Made by a program: the position numbers and the translations under genes. Below, in pieces: positions 17,921 through 26,531 of a stretch of DNA of 64,000 nucleotides (the first letter of the stretch is position 1; every line of letters begins with the position of its first letter). The DNA is from Saprospiraceae bacterium (GTDB lineage Bacteria; Bacteroidota; Bacteroidia; Chitinophagales; Saprospiraceae). The notes beneath the pieces were generated by a model that was not told where the DNA came from, ran no database searches, and saw nothing but the letters and a program-made list of their open reading frames with translations. The stretch lies in NCBI GenBank assembly GCA_958295895.1, contig CATQHI010000003.1, forward strand, positions 124,001 to 188,000. Direction: 5' to 3'.

Positions 17921-18337
17921 ATGACCGTAGAACTCCACCGCCGCGACGAAGCCTTCCTCTTCGAGACCACCAACGCCGAGGGACTGACCGTACTCGCCGA
18001 CGCCAGTCCGGCCATCGGCGGGCAGGGGAGGGGAATGCGGCCCATGGAGCTCGTACTGGCCAGCGTGGCGAGTTGCTCCAGCATCGACATCGTGCTGCTG
18101 CTCAAAAAACAGCGGCAGGAGGTGCGTGACCTGCGGGTGCGCGTGACCGGGCAGCGGGCCGAGACCGTACCCAGGGTATTCACCGCCATCCAGGTGCACT
18201 ACCAGTTTGCGGGGCCGCAGGATGCAAAAAAAGTGGAGCGGGCGTGTAGGCTCAGTATGGAAAAACTCTGCAGCGTCAGTATGATGCTCCAGGCGGGTGG
18301 GGTAAACATCAGCTGGACCTACGAGCTTACCGCGTAA
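17921..18337 (+). CDS. OsmC/Ohr family peroxiredoxin-like protein
   Basis: OsmC-type organic hydroperoxide reductase, 138 residues from ATG 17921 (a GTG at 17918 overlaps the previous stop). The two catalytic cysteines are visible in SVASCSSIDIV and EKLCSVSMML, and the glycine-rich GQGRGMRPMELVLAS precedes the central helix. Reduces organic peroxides using thiols in the cytosol. Coupled to the VOC lipoprotein gene by 2-base spacing. Which subfamily (OsmC, Ohr or YhfA-like) is uncertain; the short form and MRPMELVLASVASC resemble the YhfA group. Confidence 0.87.
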   Translation: MTVELHRRDEAFLFETTNAEGLTVLADASPAIGGQGRGMRPMELVLASVASCSSIDIVLLLKKQRQEVRDLRVRVTGQRAETVPRVFTAIQVHYQFAGPQDAKKVERACRLSMEKLCSVSMMLQAGGVNISWTYELTA

Positions 18338-18390
18338 CGCATGGGGTGGGGTGGGGGTAATAGGTACCGCACCATCACGTTGAAGAAGTA

Positions 18391-18882
18391 ATGCTTGCCA
18401 CCTTTCACACACTGCCGCATCTTTTGGTGACGGGGCTTATTTTGTTCCTCACCGGTTGTGTAGCCGGTCAGAGCGAGCAAGACCTGGCCGATCAGCTACC
18501 CGCCGATACCCTCGAACTGCGGTCCTTCCAGGCTACGCGCAGTAGCTCCCCCTACATCGTCCTCGAATGGCGCAGCCTACCCGAACGCGACAACGAGCAC
18601 TACCTGGTGGAGCGTTCCGAAGGGGGGGTCACATTTACCGTGGTAGGACGGGTGACGGGGCACGGAACCACCAAAACGGGGTACGAATACAACTTTTTCG
18701 ATTGTGCCGGCAGTGATGTGACGATCTATTACCGCATCACCCAGGTAGACTTCGGTGGCGCCACCCACCGGAGCCGTGTCTATGTGGTCCCCACCGATCG
18801 GGTAGAACGTTTACCCCTACCGGGCCTGGAGCCGGATTCTCTTCGCTATCAGGTAGTTACGCTACTGGGGCCCCTGCATTAA
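18391..18882 (+). CDS. Lipoprotein with a fibronectin-like domain, function unknown
   Basis: 163 residues. LVTGLILFLTGC is a lipoprotein signal (lipobox LTGC). The remaining part, from LRSFQATRSSSPYIVLEWRSL to YYRITQVDFGG, is a beta-sandwich segment closely similar to the domain that precedes the sorting signal in the L-domain protein next door (VEWLAFTGALGS...YYRIRQVDFDG). Such segments normally sit at the C-terminus of T9SS cargo, but here it is alone and the T9SS signal is missing. It might be a degraded cargo or a stand-alone surface lipoprotein. Confidence 0.65.
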   Translation: MLATFHTLPHLLVTGLILFLTGCVAGQSEQDLADQLPADTLELRSFQATRSSSPYIVLEWRSLPERDNEHYLVERSEGGVTFTVVGRVTGHGTTKTGYEYNFFDCAGSDVTIYYRITQVDFGGATHRSRVYVVPTDRVERLPLPGLEPDSLRYQVVTLLGPLH

Positions 18883-18898
18883 GTTTTCCCCACAAAAG

Positions 18899-18929
18899 TT
18901 TGTCGGCTGCTTCCCAGGAAGTAGCTTTG
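18899..18929 (+). promoter_or_regulatory. Bacteroidota consensus promoter of the L-domain gene
   Basis: TTTG (18899-18902), exactly 19 bases, then TAGCTTTG (18922-18929): a full match to the TTTG-N19-TAnnTTTG consensus. It would start transcription near 18936, leaving an untranslated leader of about 240 bases before the L-domain gene at 19177. No known riboswitch was recognised in that leader. Confidence 0.75.
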
Positions 18930-19176
18930 CGCTGACCCTATGATGGTAGCGTCCCCCCACTGACGGGTGAACACGGGCCCCGTATTCGCCTTTATTAGTT
19001 ATAGTACGCTTACTCTAAGGCGGTGACGGAGTGATGGTGTATGCGGTAAAGACGTCGATCTTGCGCATTCATTGTTTCTTAACACCTCTTTTTCGCGTAG
19101 GTGTACTGACTCTCCTGTCCACCCCGTCCCTGCACGGCAGGTCTAGCTTTTCTAACCCACCAGATTAACACTCGCT

Positions 19177-21258
19177 ATGCGAACACTTTACCCTTGCTCC
19201 TTACATTTCTTGCGCTACTTGCCGGTCTTATTGGGCCTGGTGATGTCCTCATCCATACTAGCCCAGACTTTTCCTGGCGATGTAACAATCTCTACCCAGG
19301 CTGATCTGGATGCTTTTGTCGCTCCCGGGGGCGGCACTTATGATCGCGTTGAGGGTAGTTTTATCATTCGTCCGGTGGACAACCCAACTGCCGCGCAGGT
19401 GCTAACAGACTTTTCCAACGTTGCGGACCTAGTCACAATCGCGGATGAATTGAGAATTGATAATTACGAAAGCGAACAGACCGTTGGTGACCCACTGTCT
19501 CAATTTATCAATATCGATAGCATTGGATCACTTCGTGTTTTTGATAATGTGACCTTTAACTCCGGGTTGACTGGATTGAGTAATGACAGTCTTCGTATAG
19601 TAGATGGTATCCTGGAAATTGGTAATAATGACAAATTAGTCACTCTTGTTACTTTTCCATCCTTGACTAATGTCAGTTTTTCTTTCATAATTAGAAACAA
19701 CCCCATCCTCCCGGGTGTGTCACCGCCCGCTCTCACCACTATTGGCGGGAACTTCCGTATTGTTGATAATGATGCACTGACGAATCTAGACAATTTTGAT
19801 CAAGTCTCGGTTTTTTCCGGTGGATTTTTCATTCGTGACAACGGTACGCTTTCAAATATTGATGGTTTCGCTAATTCTAGCAACGTACGATTCGACATCC
19901 CCGCCCTGGTAGTAGAAAATAATCCCGAGCTTGAAACATTAGGTGGTACCCCTGGTCCGAACGTGATACGGCTTCGCGTCACGGATAGCATTATCATCAG
20001 CAATAATGTTGCTCTAACTGAGATTAGCACTGAAGTGCAGGGAGGAATATCCGGTGGTGATATGACTCTTTCCGCGGTACGCATCATCAACAATGATAAT
20101 CTAACTTCTGCCGGCAGAATATTTGATCGTGACTACATGCTCACTATTGGCGATTATATCGTCACTGACAATCAAGACCTTAACAACCTAGGCGGTCAAA
20201 ACATTAATATAACCGGTAACCTCAATATATCGGCGAATCCAAACTTAACCAGACCTGGTAATTTTGCTGCGACCACTAACTTGAGCGGTGACTTGACCAT
20301 ATTTGACAACGCTATTCTCAATACATTTGTCCGCTTGGGTGGCGACAGACCCGAAAACGGACTGCGCACCGTGGCCGGTGATATCCGTGTAGAAAATAAC
20401 CCACAACTGACCACCCTCGAAGGGTTTAGAAGATTGACACAAGGGCAGTCGCTGATCCTTAACTCCATCGGACTGGTTTCCGATCTATCCGGAATTCGGA
20501 GCCTTGACACGCTGGCCAATTTCCTGACCATCACTAATAACCCGAACCTTAGCGATTGCTGCGAGATCGCCTGTGAACTGATTGTCAACGGCCAGCAAGT
20601 TGACGGCACGAACAATGCTGTCTTGATCAGTGGTAACACCGGCGGCTGTGAAGACAAGCCTACCTTCGTTTCTAACTGCCAGGACGAACCAGGCAAAGGC
20701 TGCCTAAACGCCGCCCCCGTAGAATGGCTAGCCTTCACCGGCGCCCTCGGCAGCGGCAGCATCGACCTAGCCTTCTCCACCGCCACCGAATCTGACAACG
20801 ACTATTTCCAGATCGAGCGCAGCGTGGCCGGCGGTGCCTTCGTAGCCATCGGACAAATCGATGGCGCCGGCAATAGTCAAACTGCCCTTGAGTACTCCTT
20901 CAGCGACTACGACTACAGTTCGGGACTGAATTACTACCGCATCCGCCAGGTCGACTTCGACGGCACCGAGGCCTTCTCCGATGTGATCGTCGTCGATGCT
21001 GGTGGCAGCAAACTCGCCCTTACGTTATTCCCCAACCCTGCCAACGGGTCGGATGTGACCCTGCAACTTGGTCGCGACTGGAACGCCGATCGGGTGACCG
21101 CTCAGATCTACTCCGTCGCCGGGCAATTCGTCCGGGAAATACGGGCTACGGGCAACAGCCGCCTGTTCCTGCCCACCGCCGATCTCCAGGCCGGTATGTA
21201 TGCCGTGCGGGTCAGCGATGGAAGCCGCACCGTGACCACCCGCCTCACCGTCCGGTAA
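19177..21258 (+). CDS. T9SS-exported surface protein with receptor L-domain repeats
   Basis: 693 residues. An N-terminal signal (LPVLLGLVMSSSILAQ) is followed by residues ~28-480 of leucine-rich, receptor-L-domain-like repeats with recurrent xxIxNNxxL units (RIVDNDALTNLDNF, VVENNPELETLGG, ISANPNLTRPGNF, RVENNPQLTTLEGF, ITNNPNLSDCCEIAC). A beta-sandwich (~515-600) precedes a C-terminal T9SS sorting domain (LTLFPNPANGSDVTLQL...AGMYAVRVSDG). L-domain proteins of this kind are probably adhesins or binding proteins. Codon use in the repeat part (about 19300-20600) is clearly more A/T-rich than in the tail and in neighbouring genes, hinting at a different origin for the repeat region. Confidence 0.85.
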   Translation: MRTLYPCSLHFLRYLPVLLGLVMSSSILAQTFPGDVTISTQADLDAFVAPGGGTYDRVEGSFIIRPVDNPTAAQVLTDFSNVADLVTIADELRIDNYESEQTVGDPLSQFINIDSIGSLRVFDNVTFNSGLTGLSNDSLRIVDGILEIGNNDKLVTLVTFPSLTNVSFSFIIRNNPILPGVSPPALTTIGGNFRIVDNDALTNLDNFDQVSVFSGGFFIRDNGTLSNIDGFANSSNVRFDIPALVVENNPELETLGGTPGPNVIRLRVTDSIIISNNVALTEISTEVQGGISGGDMTLSAVRIINNDNLTSAGRIFDRDYMLTIGDYIVTDNQDLNNLGGQNINITGNLNISANPNLTRPGNFAATTNLSGDLTIFDNAILNTFVRLGGDRPENGLRTVAGDIRVENNPQLTTLEGFRRLTQGQSLILNSIGLVSDLSGIRSLDTLANFLTITNNPNLSDCCEIACELIVNGQQVDGTNNAVLISGNTGGCEDKPTFVSNCQDEPGKGCLNAAPVEWLAFTGALGSGSIDLAFSTATESDNDYFQIERSVAGGAFVAIGQIDGAGNSQTALEYSFSDYDYSSGLNYYRIRQVDFDGTEAFSDVIVVDAGGSKLALTLFPNPANGSDVTLQLGRDWNADRVTAQIYSVAGQFVREIRATGNSRLFLPTADLQAGMYAVRVSDGSRTVTTRLTVR

Positions 21259-21288
21259 ACTTGTCAGTTTGACTCCTTGCTTTTGGAA

Positions 21289-21313
21289 GGCCATCCCCGC
21301 ACCGGGGGTGGCC
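21289..21313. terminator. Hairpin between convergent genes
   Basis: Arms GGCCATCCCC and GGGGGTGGCC pair except for one G-T wobble, with a 5-base loop. It lies 30 bases after the L-domain gene and could end its transcript, but there is no U-tract on either side, so intrinsic termination is doubtful. Confidence 0.4.
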
Positions 21314-21387
21314 TACTAGCCGGGGTGTACACGCTACGGGTACTCAATGACGACCAGTGGCTGCACTGACGGGTGATGGTTGACTAA
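21307..21387 (+). pseudogene. Leftover T9SS sorting-domain tail
   Basis: One plus-strand frame reads GGLLAGVYTLRVLNDDQWLH, then a TGA at 21367, then RVMVD and TAA 21385-21387. This is the typical ending of a type A T9SS domain (LxxGxYxLRV...RxxVxx), yet no gene leads into it and the L-domain gene upstream already has its own complete sorting domain. It looks like the remains of a deleted cargo gene or of a past domain exchange. Confidence 0.5.
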
Positions 21388-22223
21388 TCCCGGCTACGGT
21401 TGAGCACCTTTTCCACGCTCACACCTAGTCGGCTGATCAGTTTGCCCTGCTGGGCGATGGTGGCCTTGAGCTCGCTCATCTCATCGTGCACGTAGCGCTG
21501 GATGTTCTGCGGCGAGGGCAGGAAGGGGGTGATGCGGGCGCGTACGTACCAGATCTCGCGGAGATCACTCAGGGGGATACGGTAGGTGTCGTAGAAACTG
21601 TTGTCCGAGATGACCTCCAACTCCTTGCTGTCGGCTAGGTAGTTCCGCACCCGTTTGACCACCACGTCGCTACGGGTTACGATCACGTAGGCATAATTGT
21701 CCTTGATGCCACTCTGCCAGAGCGTCGGCTCGAGGAAGGCGCAGACCACCTTGTCCCCTTCGAACAGCGTAGGCTCCATGCTATCGCCGGGTACGTCGAA
21801 GCTGCGGTGGGTGCCCACCTTGTACTTATAGTCGGGCAGGCTGTAGGTAGGTAGGCTTTCTACAAACGACGGATCGCTTAATTCGGCGGCGTAGACGCTC
21901 TGGGCCGGAAGGGGCACGTGCACGATAAGCTCGTCGGCGTCCGGGGTAGTTATGGTAGTCAGGACCCGAAAGTTCTGGTTGCTCTCCTCGGTCATGAACA
22001 TCGGACCGTCGCCGGTGAAGATATAGACGGGGTTGAGCTTATACTTGGCGATGGCCTGCCGCAGTAGTTCGATGGTGACATCCCGGCGTCCCTTGAGAAT
22101 TTCACTGAGCGACTGCGGGAGGTAGTCCAGGGAAAGGGCAAAGGCGCGGCTTGACCGAATGCGTTTCTCCGCTTTGAGCTTATCGTGGCATTTGATGAAG
22201 CGCTGAGAAACGACATTTTTCAT
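21384..22223 (-). CDS. S24 (LexA-like) peptidase-domain transcription regulator
   Basis: 279 residues from ATG 22223 (MKNVVSQRFIKCHDKL). The N-terminus is a helix-turn-helix of the Xre kind (LDYLPQSLSEILKGRRDVTIELLRQAI), the middle a LexA/CI-type peptidase: serine in DVPGDSMEPTLFEGDKVV and lysine in VVVKRVRNYLAD. A short coiled-coil tail (ELKATIAQQGKLISRLGVSVEKVL) is added. Such single-copy regulators are common in Bacteroidota chromosomes outside prophages, and no phage gene is nearby. It is transcribed away from the EEP gene's 3' end, which lies 85 bases upstream. Confidence 0.85.
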   Translation of the reverse strand: MKNVVSQRFIKCHDKLKAEKRIRSSRAFALSLDYLPQSLSEILKGRRDVTIELLRQAIAKYKLNPVYIFTGDGPMFMTEESNQNFRVLTTITTPDADELIVHVPLPAQSVYAAELSDPSFVESLPTYSLPDYKYKVGTHRSFDVPGDSMEPTLFEGDKVVCAFLEPTLWQSGIKDNYAYVIVTRSDVVVKRVRNYLADSKELEVISDNSFYDTYRIPLSDLREIWYVRARITPFLPSPQNIQRYVHDEMSELKATIAQQGKLISRLGVSVEKVLNRSRD

Positions 22224-22308
22224 GAAGGGCGGTTTGGAGAAGGCAAATATACGTGCCCGACCGTAGTGACCACGGTGATGCAGGCGCGAAGTAACATTGT
22301 TTTGCGAA

Positions 22309-23409
22309 CTAGTGCTGACCCTCGATGACCGCGTCATCTTTTTTCTGCCGGCCCAGCTCGATTGTCTTACCTGCTTCCTCTAAATCATCCTCCTCGGGAG
22401 ACTCGCCCTGCTTAGCATCCTGCTCGGGTTCGTAGCTCAGGCGAATCAGCACCGGGAAGTGATCGGAGCCGACGTAGGGTAGCCGCTTCAGCTCCAGTAC
22501 CGTCAGGTCGCTGGAGTGAAACACGTGGTCGAGGGGCCAGCGTAGCAGGGCGTAGTCCGCGTGGAAGGTCGAGAACATACCCCGCCCCCTACGGGGATCG
22601 AGCAGGCCGCTCAGCCGCTGAAACAGCCGGGAGGAGTGGCTCCAGGCCACGTCGTTCAGATCCCCCGCTACGATGGTCGTACGGTCGGGTTTGTCCCGCA
22701 CTTCGAGCCCCACCAGCGAGAGTTCCGCGTCGCGCCCCGTGCTGGCGTACGCCTCGGAGGGGCTAGGGGGCATGGGGTGTAGAAAATGGAGGTCGACGAC
22801 GCGCCCGTTCCCGAGTCTTACCTGGGTATCGATGCTGGGTATATCGTCCTTGATGCGGTACTTCACTTCCGGGTCGATGAGCTCTATCTTGCTCCAGAGG
22901 TGCATGCCGTACAGATTGTCTAGGGGCACGGGTACGCGGTAGGGATAGTCCTCCCCGATGCCCTCGGTAAGCTTCTCTTCCCACCAGTCGTTGGTCTCCA
23001 CGGTAAGGAGAATGTCCGGGTCATTCTCCTTAATGACGCCGATCACCAGGTCGGTGCGTTTATTGGTCTGCAGCACATTGGAGATCATCAGGGTAAGGTG
23101 CCGGTCGGTCTGTTCGGTGCGCTCGGCGTTGCGGGCATCCGTTTCGTGTAGGGGGGTGTAGGGATAGATACGGAAGGCCTGGTAGAGGGTAGCGGCGGCC
23201 AGAATAATGCCTACCGTCCAGTTCATCGTCGGGCTGTAATGGCGGGAGACGAACCAGAACACGGCGGACCCTGCCAGAATGATTACCAGTTGCTGACGAG
23301 GATAGTCAAAGCCGCGAATCCACCAGTCGTCGTATTTTAGAAAGGGTAAGAGCGTACCCACTACGCCAATGAAGCCAAGCGCGTAGGCAATTATTCGGAG
23401 TGCGAGCAC
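22309..23409 (-). CDS. Membrane-anchored endonuclease/exonuclease/phosphatase family protein
   Basis: 366 residues from GTG 23409. Three N-terminal membrane helices (IIAYALGFIGVVGTLLPFL, LVIILAGSAVFWFV, WTVGIILAAATLYQAF) precede an EEP catalytic domain from about residue 105: MISNVLQTN, the metal-binding VETND, HFLHPMPPSPSEA, GDLNDVAWS and the terminal VGSDHFPVL. The N-terminal layout suggests the catalytic domain faces the periplasm. A charged tail (EPEQDAKQGESPEEDDLEEAG) follows. Substrate may be nucleic acid, phospholipid or phosphoinositide; not decidable here. Confidence 0.88.
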   Translation of the reverse strand: MLALRIIAYALGFIGVVGTLLPFLKYDDWWIRGFDYPRQQLVIILAGSAVFWFVSRHYSPTMNWTVGIILAAATLYQAFRIYPYTPLHETDARNAERTEQTDRHLTLMISNVLQTNKRTDLVIGVIKENDPDILLTVETNDWWEEKLTEGIGEDYPYRVPVPLDNLYGMHLWSKIELIDPEVKYRIKDDIPSIDTQVRLGNGRVVDLHFLHPMPPSPSEAYASTGRDAELSLVGLEVRDKPDRTTIVAGDLNDVAWSHSSRLFQRLSGLLDPRRGRGMFSTFHADYALLRWPLDHVFHSSDLTVLELKRLPYVGSDHFPVLIRLSYEPEQDAKQGESPEEDDLEEAGKTIELGRQKKDDAVIEGQH

Positions 23410-23522
23410 AGAATAGGTGTGTGTTTAATCGGTAAAAAGTAGTTGTTGTGCTAAATGTTCGGGTTGCGGCTTCTACCGTGGGAGTGCAATATAGCAGGAT
23501 GCCCACGGTTAGCCCTATAGCG

Positions 23523-23530
23523 TATTTTTG
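23523..23530 (+). promoter_or_regulatory. -7 box upstream of the dikinase-like gene
   Basis: TATTTTTG matches TAnnTTTG and stands 38 bases before the ATG at 23569. No clear TTTG is found 19-21 bases upstream, so the -33 half is weak or absent. Confidence 0.4.
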
Positions 23531-23568
23531 TACCGCCTAAGTGTTTTACGTCCCAAAGTACTCTCATC

Positions 23569-26514
23569 ATGTGTTGCCCCGCTGTTTTAAGTCGGTTCGT
23601 CGGTCTGTTCTGTTGCTTTCTTGGTCCTACAATCGTTCTTGCCCAGGAGCCACTTACGAACGCTGAAATAGGGCAACTGATTACTGAATACCGTAGCGAT
23701 GCGCGCGGCCCCTACAGGGGGATCTACTGGTTTTGCTCCGATGGCAGCACCCGCGCGGCCCGCGACCCCTGCCCCGACGACCCGCGGGCCCACCAGCACG
23801 CCGACTATAAGCCGGCGATCGATCGGCTGATGCGGGATCAGCAACTGTACTTCGGACAGCTACTCACCGATACCCGTTACGCTGCCTTCTGGGATGCCGA
23901 GCAGGACCACGACCGCCTCAAGCAGTACCAACTGAATGATTACCTGGTCGGCGTAGACAATGGCTGGATCCTCGAACAGGCGCGTTTCTACCGTGGGGCC
24001 TTCCAGGTAGAGGACGAGGAGGAGTGGGGCCGTAAGTTCTTCCGGTGGCTCCTGGCCCGTGAGGAGGTACTGCGCACCGACTATTACCTGGTGGCGCAGG
24101 CTGCGCGCGATATCCCCCACCGCGGCGACACGGACCTCAACCAGCGCATCCGCGCACGCTCCAAGGAGATCGCCGATGGCTACCCCGCCTTTATGGATCT
24201 CCGTATCAAGATCCACGGTCGCCCGGGTGCCGAGGACGCCGCGGCCGTCCGCGACTTCATGACCGCCCACGAAGGTGAGCTCCGCGATAATAACTTATAC
24301 GAGTCCGCCGCCGAACTGGCCTCTGACATCGACGATGCCTACGGCGGTAGCGGCCTGGCGAGCATCACCGATCTACTCACCAGCCTGCCGGAGTCCGATA
24401 CGCTACACGGCCGTATCGCTACCTTCCTCGCCACCCAATCCGACCCTGCCGGACGGGACCATTCCGTGGCTCGCCTTACCGCTGCCACCGAGCTCAGCCT
24501 GGCCGTTCGCAGTAGTCTTGCCAGCGACGATCGACGCGCCGCGCACCGGCTCACCCTACTGGATATCAACAACGAACTCGGTGACCTGATCTTCCGCAGC
24601 GCCGGAAACTGGCAGCCCACCGTGGCCCGCGAGCAGATGGAGAAGATTTGCTACCTGGGCCAGGCGGCTACCGGTGCTGGCTTCGTGGAGCTCTGGGAAC
24701 ACGAGGCCGGCGGACCGCTACTGGCTGATCCGAACTACCAGTACGTGTGGCCCGCCATGCTGACTGCCTATTTAGACAACGCCCGTCGCTTCGTCGAGTG
24801 GGGCACGGCCACCAACCGCGCTACCTACGCCGACGTCGTAGCGCGCTACGCTGCCTTCGAGCCGAAGGTGCTGGGTTTTCTCGACGATCGCATCCGCGCC
24901 TCGGTGCTGCTGCCGCTCGGACAGGCCGTTGGCGAGCTCGGCGACTGGCTGGCCAGTAACAGCGAGTCCGGTAACGCCATCCTCGATATTGCCACCCAGG
25001 CCCAGGCCCGCGGACTCAACGCCGGCTACGCCCGCGGCGTGCTTCACCTCATCGAGGGAGCCCCCGATGAGGTCGAGGTCAACAACCGCGATATCTTCGT
25101 CTTCGGCCGCCCCCCGGCCGACCTCAAACCCGTAGGCGGTATCCTGACCGTCAGCGAGGGCAATATGGTCAGTCACGTGCAGCTGCTGGCGCGTAACCTC
25201 GGCATCCCGAATGCCGTACTCACCGAGCAGCAATTTCAGGAGCTACAGCCCTACGCCGGCCAGGAGGTCTTCTACGCCGTCTCGCCCTCCGGCGCGGTGA
25301 TCATGAAGCCGGTCGGTGAGATGAACGACACGGAGCGCGAACTCTTCGCCGTCAAGGAACGGAAGGAGGAACGCATCCGGGTACCCGTCGACCGCATCGA
25401 CCTCAGCACCCGCGACATCCTTAATATGCGCAACGTCGGTAGTGAGGACAGCGGCGTCCGCTGTGGACCCAAGGCCGCCAACCTAGGGCAACTCAAGCGC
25501 CTCTTCCCCGATAAGGTGGTGGAAGGGCTCGTCATCCCCTTCGGTGTATTTCGTGAGCACCTCGACCAGCAGATGCCGGGCCAGCCGGCCGGCACCTCCT
25601 ACTGGACTTTTCTCAACGACCGCTTTATTCGGGCCAGGGCGATGGAACAGCAGGGGAGTACCGAGGCCGAGGTGGAGGCTTACACCCTGGAGCAGCTGGC
25701 TACGCTGCGCGAGGCTATCGCCGAAATAAGGATTCAAGGAAAGCTGATTGCCCAACTGCGTAGCGGATTCAGTGAGGTACTCGGCGACCGCTTTGGGGCC
25801 GTGCCCGTTTTCCTCCGCTCCGACACCAATATGGAGGACCTGGCCGACTTCACCGGCGCCGGGCTCAACAAAACCGTCTTCAACGTTGTCAAGGAAACGG
25901 CCATCCTCAACGGCATCAAGGAGGTCTGGGCCAGTCCCTACACCGAGCGAAGCTACCGCTGGCGGCAGCGCTACCTACTCAATCCCGAGAATGTGTTTCC
26001 CAGCATCCTCATCATCCCCAGTGTCGACGTCGACTATTCGGGCGTCATGATCACCAAGGGCGTCACCACCGGCAACCAGGACGATATCACTGTAGCCTTC
26101 AGCCGGGGCGCCGGTGGGGCCGTCGACGGACAGGCCGCCGAGTCCTACCTGCTCGACCACACCGGCCGCTTCACCCTCCAGGCCCCCGCCCGCGAGCGGC
26201 TGCACCGCCGCCTACCCGCCACCGGGGGCAGCGTGATGGTGCCGGCCTCCTTCGACCGGCCTATCCTCAACCAGCAAAATCTCGTCGATCTTTACCAGCT
26301 CGGGCAGCGTATCGAGGAGGTCATGCCGACCGCCCCCGGCGTTAGTTCCGAGGGGCCCTACGACGTGGAGCTTGGTTTTCAGGATGGTAAGATCTGGCTC
26401 TTCCAGATCCGCCCCTTCGTCGAAAATAGCCAGGCGCAGCGCTCGGAGTACCTGCAGCGTATTTCACCACCGGTACGCGAGGGGGTGTACATCGACCTGG
26501 CCTCGGCGCTGTAG
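23569..26514 (+). CDS. Secreted PEP/pyruvate-binding (dikinase-like) protein
   Basis: 981 residues with an N-terminal signal (LFCCFLGPTIVLAQ). The first ~490 residues are mostly helical and not recognised. A phosphohistidine swivel-like segment at about 505-560 (GGILTVSEGNMVSHVQLLARNLGIPN; His near 536) precedes the ATP-grasp domain of the PPDK/PEP-synthase N-terminal type (~625-970: GPKAANLGQLKRLFP, VFLRSDTNMEDLADFTGAGLNKT, ending GPYDVELGFQDGKIWLFQIRPFVE). That order, swivel before ATP-grasp, is that of glucan water dikinases and rifampin phosphotransferase relatives rather than PEP synthase. An ATP-using enzyme with a signal peptide is surprising because the periplasm has no ATP. The substrate is unknown. 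Confidence 0.8.
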   Translation: MCCPAVLSRFVGLFCCFLGPTIVLAQEPLTNAEIGQLITEYRSDARGPYRGIYWFCSDGSTRAARDPCPDDPRAHQHADYKPAIDRLMRDQQLYFGQLLTDTRYAAFWDAEQDHDRLKQYQLNDYLVGVDNGWILEQARFYRGAFQVEDEEEWGRKFFRWLLAREEVLRTDYYLVAQAARDIPHRGDTDLNQRIRARSKEIADGYPAFMDLRIKIHGRPGAEDAAAVRDFMTAHEGELRDNNLYESAAELASDIDDAYGGSGLASITDLLTSLPESDTLHGRIATFLATQSDPAGRDHSVARLTAATELSLAVRSSLASDDRRAAHRLTLLDINNELGDLIFRSAGNWQPTVAREQMEKICYLGQAATGAGFVELWEHEAGGPLLADPNYQYVWPAMLTAYLDNARRFVEWGTATNRATYADVVARYAAFEPKVLGFLDDRIRASVLLPLGQAVGELGDWLASNSESGNAILDIATQAQARGLNAGYARGVLHLIEGAPDEVEVNNRDIFVFGRPPADLKPVGGILTVSEGNMVSHVQLLARNLGIPNAVLTEQQFQELQPYAGQEVFYAVSPSGAVIMKPVGEMNDTERELFAVKERKEERIRVPVDRIDLSTRDILNMRNVGSEDSGVRCGPKAANLGQLKRLFPDKVVEGLVIPFGVFREHLDQQMPGQPAGTSYWTFLNDRFIRARAMEQQGSTEAEVEAYTLEQLATLREAIAEIRIQGKLIAQLRSGFSEVLGDRFGAVPVFLRSDTNMEDLADFTGAGLNKTVFNVVKETAILNGIKEVWASPYTERSYRWRQRYLLNPENVFPSILIIPSVDVDYSGVMITKGVTTGNQDDITVAFSRGAGGAVDGQAAESYLLDHTGRFTLQAPARERLHRRLPATGGSVMVPASFDRPILNQQNLVDLYQLGQRIEEVMPTAPGVSSEGPYDVELGFQDGKIWLFQIRPFVENSQAQRSEYLQRISPPVREGVYIDLASAL

Positions 26515-26531
26515 CGACGGCTACACCATCG

